Below, one piece after another: positions 1-8,000 of a stretch of 64,000 nt of DNA. The notes beneath the pieces were generated by a model. That model did no database searches. It saw nothing but the letters and a program-made list of their open reading frames with translations, and was not told where the DNA came from. Numbering within the stretch: position 1 is the first letter of the stretch; every line of letters starts with the position of its first letter. A program made the position numbers and the translations under genes. The stretch comes from [Clostridium] asparagiforme DSM 15981 (GTDB taxonomy: Bacteria > Bacillota > Clostridia > Lachnospirales > Lachnospiraceae), in assembly GCA_025149125.1 (NCBI GenBank), contig CP102272.1, positions 4,588,001 to 4,652,000 on the forward strand, written 5' to 3'.

Positions 1-1159
1 CCTCCACCACCGTCTTGGCGCCTAAGACCACGTCGCCGGAGGCAAAGATGCCTTCCACCGTAGTCTCGCCGTATTCATTTGTCTCCAGAAGGCCGTTTTT
101 GGTGGCTTTTAAGCCTTCCGTGGTGTTCACAAGTTTGCTCTTGGGGCCCTGGCTGATGGAAATAATCACGGAGTCCGCATGTACCTGCTCGGTGTTCTCC
201 TCATAGCCGGTAATATTTCCGTTCTCATCGCTGTAAATGCTTCGGAATACCGGGCCGTCGTCGTTGATTTCAATGATCTGTTTGCCAAATTCAAATTTGG
301 CTCCGTCCAGCATGGCGTACTGGGTTTCGTGGAGACTGGCGTCGGAGCGGGCGCCGCGGGCGTAAAGGGTCACGTCCCGGGAGCCGTGGCGGATCACCGT
401 TCTGGCTACGTCCATGGCCGAGTTACCCACGCCGATCACCGCTACCTTGTCCCCCAGCTCGTAGGCGTCGGGGTTGGCCAGATAGTCGATGGCAAAGTGG
501 ACGTTGCCGAGGGATTCGCCCTTGATGCCCAGCTTCTTTGGACGCCACACGCCGGTTCCGATGAAAATGCTCTGGTAGCCGTCCCGGAACAGGTCCTTGA
601 TCTCCAGGGCTCCGCCGATGGTGGTGTTGGGGCGGATCTTGATGCCCATGGCGCGCAGCTTTTTCTTGTAGCGCTCCAGGATGGTCTTGGGCAGACGGAA
701 TTCCGGGATTCCGTACTGGAGCACGCCGCCGATCTTGTCCCGGGAGTCGAATATAGTCACGCTGTAGCCCTTCTTGGTCAGAAGGATGGCGATGGTGATG
801 CCCGCGGGCCCTGCGCCGATCACAGCGACCTTTTTCCCGTTTTTCGGAGCGCAGTGGACGTCGATTCGCTCGAAACAGGTGTCGGATATATAGTTTTCGA
901 TGCTGCTCACGTGGATGGGCTGGCCTTTGCGGCCTAAAACGCAGTGGCCTTCGCACTGGCGCTCATGGTTGCAGACCAGGGAGCAGACCAGGGACATGGG
1001 GTTGTTCTCAAAGGCAATTTTTCCGGCCTCCTCCAGGCGTCCCTCCCGCATCGCTTTTATGATCGCCGGTATGGGCGTGTGGATGGGGCACCCCTGCTGG
1101 CACATTGGTTTTTTACACTGGAGGCAGCGGTTTGCCTCGTCGATTACATGTACTGCCAT
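1..1159 (-). CDS. gltD: Glutamate synthase small subunit-like FAD/NAD(P) oxidoreductase (partial)
   Basis: The gene is open at the left window edge, with 386 residues visible. It starts at an ATG preceded by AGAGGAGG. The N-terminus carries Cys-rich iron-sulfur motifs (RCLQCKKPMCQQGC, then VCNHERQCEGHC), as in the beta subunit of NADPH-glutamate synthase and its paralogues. A GAGPAG dinucleotide-binding motif lies near residue 115 and a second Rossmann motif, GVGNSAMD, near residue 242. The visible end, SGDVVLGAKTVVE, is the typical FAD-contact region close to the C-terminus of this family. It would move electrons from NAD(P)H to a partner subunit, or act alone as a GltD-like oxidoreductase. 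The partner subunit is not visible. Reading is uninterrupted. Confidence 0.85.
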   Translation of the reverse strand, partial: MAVHVIDEANRCLQCKKPMCQQGCPIHTPIPAIIKAMREGRLEEAGKIAFENNPMSLVCSLVCNHERQCEGHCVLGRKGQPIHVSSIENYISDTCFERIDVHCAPKNGKKVAVIGAGPAGITIAILLTKKGYSVTIFDSRDKIGGVLQYGIPEFRLPKTILERYKKKLRAMGIKIRPNTTIGGALEIKDLFRDGYQSIFIGTGVWRPKKLGIKGESLGNVHFAIDYLANPDAYELGDKVAVIGVGNSAMDVARTVIRHGSRDVTLYARGARSDASLHETQYAMLDGAKFEFGKQIIEINDDGPVFRSIYSDENGNITGYEENTEQVHADSVIISISQGPKSKLVNTTEGLKATKNGLLETNEYGETTVEGIFASGDVVLGAKTVVE

Positions 1160-1229
1160 GTTTGCGTTTCCTCCTCTATGAGCTTCTGACTGTTTCATTT
1201 TTGTTCAGTCGCATCATAGCACGCAGACA

Positions 1230-1254
1230 GGGGCTCTGCAACACGCAAAGCCCC
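1230..1254. terminator. GC-rich hairpin between folT and the gltD-like gene
   Basis: A 10-bp stem (GGGGCTCTGC / GCAAAGCCCC, one G-T pair) has a 5-nt loop. The T-run (ATTTTT) follows it only on the + strand, although both neighbouring genes point left. It may stop antisense transcription or act as a leader element of the gltD-like gene. Confidence 0.35.
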
Positions 1255-1292
1255 ATTTTTCTGCACTTTTTGAGGAACAGCCCGTCAGCTTT

Positions 1293-1886
1293 TTAACGCT
1301 TCCCGCCGTTTTTTTGCCCCTTTTCCAGGGCGGGCTTTAAGCCAAATTGCCGAAGCACGCCCGCTGTTTCCATGAATTTGGCCAGATAAAAAAATATCAG
1401 GGAATCGATGGGCCACATGATCACGTTGCGCAGAATTCTGGGCGGAAGCAACAGCCAGAATCCCTTTCCCAGAAGAATGGACAGGCAAAAGGTATTGAGG
1501 ATCACGTTGCAGATCAACGCCACCGTGAATTTTGCCGCCAATACCCGCCACAGGCGCATGGGGCGGCCGTAGAAGAAGCAGCCGTAAATGCACCCGGCCA
1601 GCATGGTGACCATGGTCAGCCCCGGGAAATAGGCGTTGGTGGGTTTCGCCAGGTATTTCAGGATATCCATGGTGCCGTTGAACAGCGGCCCTACCACCGG
1701 GCCGAACAGCCAGGCCACAAACTCATTGGGGATACCGGAAAATCCGATCCGCACCGAGGGGATGATTTCCACGGAAAGACTGCCCAGCACCAGCGCGACG
1801 GCCCCCATCATGGCGCACACCGTGACGGTTTTTACCTGCTTGAATTCCTGTAGGGACCGGGTGAACAAAGTTGCTAATTTCTTCAT
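1293..1886 (-). CDS. folT: Folate ECF transporter S component FolT
   Basis: This 197-residue hydrophobic protein is the substrate-binding S subunit of an energy-coupling-factor importer for folates. The stretch IRIGFSGIPNEFVAWLFGP, followed by a membrane segment and NAYFPGL, is typical of FolT, and about six membrane helices are apparent. The start has a clear RBS (AAAGGAGGTAA). No ECF ATPase or T subunit lies nearby, so it probably shares the housekeeping energizing module. The THF riboswitch just upstream independently supports the folate assignment. Confidence 0.88.
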   Translation of the reverse strand: MKKLATLFTRSLQEFKQVKTVTVCAMMGAVALVLGSLSVEIIPSVRIGFSGIPNEFVAWLFGPVVGPLFNGTMDILKYLAKPTNAYFPGLTMVTMLAGCIYGCFFYGRPMRLWRVLAAKFTVALICNVILNTFCLSILLGKGFWLLLPPRILRNVIMWPIDSLIFFYLAKFMETAGVLRQFGLKPALEKGQKNGGKR

Positions 1887-1950
1887 AAAAAAATTACCTC
1901 CTTTGCAGACCTCTCGTACTACAATAGGAGATAATGATACACTATCCCTG

Positions 1951-2055
1951 TTGCAGCGGGATGCGGCCTACGCACCGCAAGGGATGATTCCCTTTTCGTC
2001 CAGCTGACAACTCCCTGTTCAGCCGGCACTTAACGCGCATAAACCTACTCTGCAT
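1951..2055 (-). promoter_or_regulatory. Tetrahydrofolate (THF) riboswitch upstream of folT
   Basis: On the minus strand the leader contains GAGTAG, then GCGCGTTAAGTG, a CCGGCTGAACAGGGA arm, GTTGTCAGCTGG, ACGAAAAGGG, and a closing arm with TGCGGTGCGTAGGCCGCAT and CCGCTGCA. These match the conserved blocks of the THF (folT) riboswitch in order. Outer strands TGCAG and CTGCA pair to form P1. The element ends about 65 nt before the folT start codon. There is no strong terminator between, so control of translation initiation at AAAGGAGG is the likelier mechanism. Confidence 0.88.
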
Positions 2056-2077
2056 TTCCATATTTAATTTTGACAAA

Positions 2078-2099
2078 GGCGGACCGGGAGAGGTCCGCC
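2078..2099 (-). terminator. Hairpin downstream of the MBL hydrolase gene
   Basis: A perfect 8-bp stem (GGCGGACC/GGTCCGCC) is followed on the minus strand by TTTGTC. It probably ends the PAP2/MBL transcript. A promoter-like TTGCAT-N16-TATAGT on the minus strand just upstream of it (near 2115-2145) could drive folT, in which case the hairpin would lie in the folT leader. Confidence 0.5.
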
Positions 2100-2174
2100 C
2101 TTCGCCTGACTATAACTATACACGATATTAAAAAATATGCAAGTAAAATTTCCGTAACCGTTCAGACGGTTGCT

Positions 2175-3200
2175 TTACGGCGCCTCCCAATAAAACACCC
2201 CGTCCCGCTCCGTCCGAAGCGCGAAGTCCTCCTCGTAGAGATATTCCAGGCAGGAGAACGTCTTGGAGATCACCATTTTCAGCTTGATGAACTGGGCCTG
2301 GTCTGCGGGCACGCGCTCCATCCCGTAGGCCAGCCGCGCCACCTCCTGGGTGGTCATGGCCCTGCGGCCGTGGACCAGGATGCTGCGGATCATATCCGCC
2401 TTGTCCAGGTAGGAGAACACGATCCGGTTCACCGTCCCCGCCAGATCCGTCACCGGGCCGTTGTGGGCCGGCAGCACCAGGCAGTCCGTGTAATGGTGCT
2501 TGATGTATTCCAGGGACTTAAAATACCGGGCCAAAAGCCCCTCGTCCGGGTAGCTGGTCCCCACAATAGGCACGATCCCGTTGATCACCTGGTCCGCGAT
2601 AAACAGCACCTTTTTGTCCGCATCATACAGCCCAAGCTGTCCGTAAGTGTGGCCGGAGAGCTCCACCGCCTCAAACCGGTAATTCCCATAGCAGAACACA
2701 TCCCCCGCCGATGCCGGGGTGTAGTAGAAACCCGGAATATCGAACTCCCAGCCCTTCTCCCCCTCGGCCCGCCGGTTGATCTCCATGAACATCTCCCAGA
2801 CCTCGGGCGTGTCCTGCGGGGTCACGCCCACGCTGCGCAGAACCTGAGGCTGATCCTCCGCAGCCCCGTGGCTGTGGCTGTAATACAGGCAGTCGTAACA
2901 GTGACGGTCCTCCAGACGGTTCAAAAACAGCCTGGCTCCCCGCTCCGCGTACACGCTGGCCAGCCCGCAGTGGTCGTGGTGCTTGTGGGTCAGAAAAATG
3001 TCCAGCTGGTCGTAACGGATCCCCAGCTCCTCAAGCACTCCCTCCATCACCCGCAGGCAGTCCCGGTTGCGGAAGCCCGCGTCCACCATCAGGCTCCGTC
3101 CGCTTTCCGTTCCCTTGACAATAAATATCTTAATCTCGCTGATGCTCAGCTGCCCGCTGTGCAGCTCCACCTCGAAAATTCCCGGTGCGCGCTCAATCAT
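2175..3200 (-). CDS. MBL-fold metallo-hydrolase
   Basis: The 341-residue protein has the metallo-beta-lactamase signature THKHHDHCG near residue 70 (the HxHxDH metal site). A downstream His and an Asp (LSGHTYGQLGLYD, VLFIADQV) complete a dinuclear zinc or iron site, and PAHNGPV supplies a further His. Members hydrolyse thioesters, phosphodiesters or lactones. The substrate cannot be read from the sequence. The chosen ATG has an RBS (GGAAGAGGTGAG) and overlaps the stop of the PAP2 gene (ATGA), so the two are translationally coupled. A longer in-frame extension upstream has no RBS and lies within the PAP2 gene. Confidence 0.8.
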   Translation of the reverse strand: MIERAPGIFEVELHSGQLSISEIKIFIVKGTESGRSLMVDAGFRNRDCLRVMEGVLEELGIRYDQLDIFLTHKHHDHCGLASVYAERGARLFLNRLEDRHCYDCLYYSHSHGAAEDQPQVLRSVGVTPQDTPEVWEMFMEINRRAEGEKGWEFDIPGFYYTPASAGDVFCYGNYRFEAVELSGHTYGQLGLYDADKKVLFIADQVINGIVPIVGTSYPDEGLLARYFKSLEYIKHHYTDCLVLPAHNGPVTDLAGTVNRIVFSYLDKADMIRSILVHGRRAMTTQEVARLAYGMERVPADQAQFIKLKMVISKTFSCLEYLYEEDFALRTERDGVFYWEAP

Positions 3201-3733
3201 ATTCTCACCTCTTCCTGATTTTTCCGGCGTTTTTCCGTCCGCTCCAGCAGCCGGTGCACGCCCAGGGCGATCACTGTTCCCATCACGGCTCCCGCCAGCA
3301 CATCCGTGGGAAAGTGCACGAACAGATACAGCCGCGAGAACGCGATCAGCACCGCCAGCGCCAGGGCCCACAGCCCCCAGTCCCTGCGGTACAGGAAAAT
3401 GCTCACCGCGCCCTCAAAGCTGGCCAACGTGTGTCCGGACGGGAATGAAAAATCCCTCGGACTGGCGATCAGAAGGGGAATGGACCCGTCCAGCCAGCAG
3501 GGCCGCTGCCTGGCGACCAGCGGCTTTAGGATCATATTTCCCAGCAGAAGCCCCACCGCCAGGGAGAGCGCCACCGCCAGGCCGATTTTCCTGGTCCGTT
3601 TTGGGCAGAATAACAGGACGGCCAGCAGAATCCAGAACCATCCGCTCTCCCCCAGAAACGTGATCCCTTTCATAACCTCATCCAGAAACGGCGTATGCAG
3701 CTTCTGGATCATATACAATAGTTCAAACTCCAT
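3197..3733 (-). CDS. PAP2-family membrane phosphatase
   Basis: The 178-residue membrane protein has the full acid-phosphatase signature: K70...R77P78, PSGH (98-101) and SR133-134...H140FPTDVLAG. Such enzymes dephosphorylate lipid phosphates such as undecaprenyl pyrophosphate or phosphatidylglycerophosphate at the membrane surface. About five transmembrane helices surround the motifs. It is coupled to the downstream MBL gene by a 4-nt overlap. The exact lipid substrate is not evident. Confidence 0.82.
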   Translation of the reverse strand: MEFELLYMIQKLHTPFLDEVMKGITFLGESGWFWILLAVLLFCPKRTRKIGLAVALSLAVGLLLGNMILKPLVARQRPCWLDGSIPLLIASPRDFSFPSGHTLASFEGAVSIFLYRRDWGLWALALAVLIAFSRLYLFVHFPTDVLAGAVMGTVIALGVHRLLERTEKRRKNQEEVRI

Positions 3734-3916
3734 CGTTTGACAGCCTCATCCTTCCTAAAAACAGCGTTCCATTATTTTTCCCATTATATACTACGGGCGT
3801 TTAAAATGCAAGGCGGCCCACCGCGGTCTCCCCGCTTTCATCCACATCGCAGCCTGCGCTCAAGTCCTCGATATTGTTAATTTTTTATCAATATCAGGCA
3901 TTTTTTTACAAAAACC

Positions 3917-3944
3917 TTGCTTTTTTCTAAAACTATGGTAAAAT
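3917..3944 (+). promoter_or_regulatory. Likely SigA promoter of the PTS IIC gene
   Basis: TTGCTT-N16-TAAAAT lies 55 nt upstream of the start codon in an AT-rich stretch. Confidence 0.5.
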
Positions 3945-3998
3945 CCCTAACAATTACGAAAAATTCTTCGAAAATAAATCTAAAGGGAGCGTAACATC

Positions 3999-5015
3999 AT
4001 GTCAAACTTCAAGGAATTCCTCAAAAAGAAGAACGTGAACTTCACCGTTCAGGCCTATCTCATCGACGCTCTGGGCGCTATGGCCTTCGGACTTTTCGCC
4101 TCGCTGCTCATCGGAACCATCTTCGACACCCTGGGGCAGCAGCTACATATCGAGAGCTTCAACGTGATCGCCCAGTACGCCAAAAGCGCCACGGGCGCGG
4201 CTCTGGGAGTTGCCATCGCCCACGCTTTAAAAGCGCCACAGCTGGTGCTCTTCTCCGCCGCAACGGTGGGCATCGCGGGCAACACCCTGGGCGGACCGGT
4301 GGGCGCGCTGGTGGCTACGGTGGTGGCCACTGAGCTGGGCAAGCTGGTGTCCAAGGAAACGCGGCTGGATATCGTCGTCACTCCCGGAGTCACCATCATT
4401 TTCGGCGTGCTGACGGCGCAGTGCGTTGGCCCCACCGTGGCCCGGTTTATGGACTGGTTCGGCACAGTGGTGAAAACCGCCACGGAGATGCAGCCCTTCT
4501 TTATGGGAATCCTGGTGTCCGCTCTGATCGGCGTGGCCCTGACCCTTCCCATCAGCAGCGCGGCCATCTGCATCGCCCTCTCCCTGGACGGCCTGGCGGG
4601 CGGCGCCGCAACCGCAGGCTGCTGCGCGCAGATGATCGGCTTCGCAGTCATGAGCTACCGCGAAAACCGTATCGGCGGCCTGATGGCCCAGGGCCTGGGC
4701 ACCAGCATGCTGCAGATGGGCAACATTGTGCTCAATCCCCGCATCTGGATCCCGCCCACGCTGGCTTCCATGATCACCGGCCCCGTCGCCACCATGGTGT
4801 TCCGGCTGGAAAACATCCCCACCGGTTCCGGCATGGGCACCTGCGGTCTGGTCGGCCCCATCGGCGTGTTCACCGCCATGGGCGGCGGCGCCAACATGTG
4901 GCTCGGCATCCTGATGGTCTGCTTCGTGCTCCCCGCGGTGCTGACCTTTATCTTCGGCGAAATCCTGCGCAAAATCGGCTGGATCAAACCCGGCGACCTG
5001 AAGCTGGACCTGTAA
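3999..5015 (+). CDS. PTS EIIC-type membrane transporter (EIIC_2 family)
   Basis: This 338-residue, highly hydrophobic protein has Gly/Ala-rich membrane helices and conserved blocks such as GNTLGGPVGAL, LPISSAA, and GSGMGTCGLVGPIG. They fit the stand-alone PTS EIIC_2 family. Family members are annotated as sugar permeases, but no EIIA or EIIB is encoded next to it, so coupling to phosphotransfer is unproven. It is monocistronic, with its own promoter-like sequence and an AAAGGGAG RBS, facing the cyclic-di-GMP gene convergently. Confidence 0.75.
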   Translation: MSNFKEFLKKKNVNFTVQAYLIDALGAMAFGLFASLLIGTIFDTLGQQLHIESFNVIAQYAKSATGAALGVAIAHALKAPQLVLFSAATVGIAGNTLGGPVGALVATVVATELGKLVSKETRLDIVVTPGVTIIFGVLTAQCVGPTVARFMDWFGTVVKTATEMQPFFMGILVSALIGVALTLPISSAAICIALSLDGLAGGAATAGCCAQMIGFAVMSYRENRIGGLMAQGLGTSMLQMGNIVLNPRIWIPPTLASMITGPVATMVFRLENIPTGSGMGTCGLVGPIGVFTAMGGGANMWLGILMVCFVLPAVLTFIFGEILRKIGWIKPGDLKLDL

Positions 5016-5038
5016 TCCGGTTTTGGGGTAGGAAAAAT

Positions 5039-5064
5039 GGCGGGCAGGTTAATCCCTGTCCGCC
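5039..5064 (-). terminator. Intrinsic terminator of the cyclic-di-GMP gene
   Basis: A 10-bp stem (GGCGGACAGG/CCTGCCCGCC) is followed by ATTTTT on the minus strand. The stop codon of the gene lies in the loop. It may also slow transcription from the convergent PTS gene. Confidence 0.72.
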
Positions 5065-8000
5065 AATTCATATCGAACCGCCTTCATGGACGGTTCATAG
5101 AGCTTATATCTGCCTTTTCCGTCCATCTTTGCCGCAAACAGCGCGATGTCCGCTTTCCGGTACAGCTCGTCAAAATCCCTCCCCTGGTCCGGCGTCATGG
5201 CGTAGCCCACGGACACGGAGAACAGGATTTCCCGGTCGCCATGGCTGCAAATGCTTTTCATGGAGCGGACAATGAAGTCCATCTTCCGGTCCGCGTCTTC
5301 CTGCCGGATCTGTTTGCACAGAACCAGAAATTCGTCGCCGCCGATGCGGCATACCACGTCCTTTTCCCGGAAAAGCCGTTTTAACTTGGCGGCGTTCTCC
5401 GCGATGATCCGGTCCCCGCAGGCGTGACCGAACACGTCGTTGGCCACCTTGAAGTCGTCCAGATCCAACATGATCAACGCCGCCGTCTCGTCCTCCTCCA
5501 TGCTGCAAAGATACTCGCGGATACGCGCCACTCCGCTCTGCCGGTTGTAAAGCCCGGTGAGGGAATCCGTGGCCGCCAGCTTTCTCAGCTTCAGCTCCTG
5601 GCTCTTCTGCTCGTCGATATCCATGACAAAAATACAGGAATACACGTCCGGGCGGTCCCCGATCTGCATCAGGTACATGACCGCCTTCATCCATCGCACC
5701 TGGTTTTTGTAGATCCGGCGGTACTCCAGGCTGTCTGTGTAAATCCCCGCCCGGTACAGGCCCAGCAGCCGGTCGCGGTCCATAAACTTGGCCGCGGCGG
5801 CCTGAAACTCAGGCGTCACCAGATTGTTGTTCAGATAGGCGACGGACTCGGTATAGCTTCCGTCCGGTACGTCCGCCTCCCTCATCCATTTCTCCCGCCC
5901 TTCGCCGCTCAGAATCATGTCCCTGGTCAGATTTACCTGGAAATCATAGGTCGCCTGGCTGCGCAGAAGCTCCAGGGTCTTCAGCTGTTCCTCCCGGCAC
6001 AGGGCCTCATTCTTCTGTTTTGTGACATCCGTGTAATAGCCCACCGCCCGGACGGGTCTGCCCTCCTCGTCCCGGATCGTCTCGCAGCCCACCCGGACCC
6101 AGACCGTTTTCCCTCCGCGGACGCGAACCGGGACCTCGCAGGTATGGCTCTCGCAGTTTTCTCCGCTTCGCACTTCCTCCACAAACCTGCGGTATCTCTC
6201 CCGGCCGGATTCCTGCAGACAGAAGTCCGCAAAGACCCGCTCCGGAAAATCCGTCACCGTAACCACGCCGCTGCGGAAACACTGGTAAGTGCCGATCATT
6301 TCCACATTCTGCACCACATTGGTCAGAACCAGCGTATTCTTTTCAAAATCCCAGTCCCAGCAGTTGAGCCCAGCCTGTTTGAGGATGCTCTCCGTCCGCT
6401 TGCCAGACACCCACAGCTCATACTCCTTCTGCTTGAGAGCGGTGATATCCAGAACCACGCCGTGCACATACCCCCGGCTCCCCTCCCGAATATACCGGCT
6501 CTGATCCGCCGCCCAGATATAGCCGTCCGCGCCCTTGATCCGGTATTCCAGATCAGTGGTCCCGCCGTTCTTCTCCATCTGGCACGCAGCAGCCCTCACC
6601 CGCTCCCGGTCGTCCGGATGAATCATGTTCATCATTTTATTGTCAAACCGCGCCTTGATTTCCTCTGCGCTGTAACCAAGAATTCCCAAAAAACGGTTAC
6701 TGATATACATAAAGGTGAGGCCGCGGTCATTCTCACAGCAGTGATAGCCGCCCGGCGTTTCATTGTTCAGGAAATGCAGCTCCTGGTTCTGCCGGATAAT
6801 CACCCGGTTGTGTTCCGCCAGCGCCTTCTGAGCCGCCATAGGCTCGGAAATATCCGCACAGGCGCTGATGATCGCCGGACGTCCGTCCCCGGTCAGAACC
6901 ACCTTGCCCTTGTCCAGCGCCCAGAACCATCCGCCGTTCTTTTTCATCATGCGGTAAGTGGTCATGTATTCTGTTCCCGGTTTGTTCGTATCGCCGATAT
7001 CCTCCATCACACGCAGCCGGTCGTCGGGATGAATGGTATTGATCACCCTGCCCCGGATCGCCTCCGAGAATTCCGCAAAGGACTGGTATCCCAACAGCCC
7101 GACCATCTCCTGGTTGGCAAAATACAGCGGAAATCCTTCCTCGCAATACCCGCCGATCAGGCCGCCCGGAGCCATCTGGGCGAAAATGGCCGCGGCGGCG
7201 CGGCGGTTGTCCTCGGTCATCGCCTTGAAACCCTCGTCGTCTTCCGCGGTACGGACCGCCGAGGCCAGCGCCCGCTGGGAGGCTTCCAGCTTCTGCTCCC
7301 TCCGCCTTTGTTCCGTCACGTCGCTGACCGCTCCGTAGAAAATCTGGTGCCCTCCCTGCTCCCGCAGGAAGAATGCCCGCAGATGCATCCAGATCGTGCC
7401 CTCCCCCTCGCAGAGACGGCGTATATCCCCCTCCGCTCCGTTTAACGGGTCCAGACGCGCGCGCCGGAAAATATCCACCGCAGCCGGGCGATCCTCCTCG
7501 TAAATCCCCTCCAGAATTGTTCTCCGGTATTCCTCCAGATCCACAGGGTTCGTCCGCGTCACCTTGTAATACTGCACATTGGCCCGGGTGAGTTCAATCT
7601 GGTCGCCGCACACGTCGTAGAAGGCCACGCCGCCCAGAATGTTGTTGATCAGAATATCACTGGCCACGCCACCGCGCAGAAGCTCATCCAGACTGAGGCG
7701 CTCCACCCCCGGGGCCGTCAGCCCGCGGAAATCCACATTCCGCTCGTCCGACAGCCGCGCCTCCAAATCCGCAACGGGCATGGGGCGGTAAAAATAGTAC
7801 CCCTGCCCGTAAATACAGCCCAGATTGAGCAGGAAATCCACCTGCTCCCGGGTCTCCACTCCCTCGGCGATCAGGCGCAGTCCCATGAGTCGGGCCATAT
7901 TGGTGATGGCTTCCAGAATTCCCACGCCCTTGCCCACGCTCTGCTCGTCCATATCCAGGAACTTCATGTCAATTTTGAGCACGTCCACATTGACATCCTT

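Noticed and set aside
3201-3371. N-terminal extension of the MBL hydrolase
   Set aside because: Lies inside the PAP2 gene and lacks an RBS. ATG 3200 overlaps the PAP2 stop with a good RBS.
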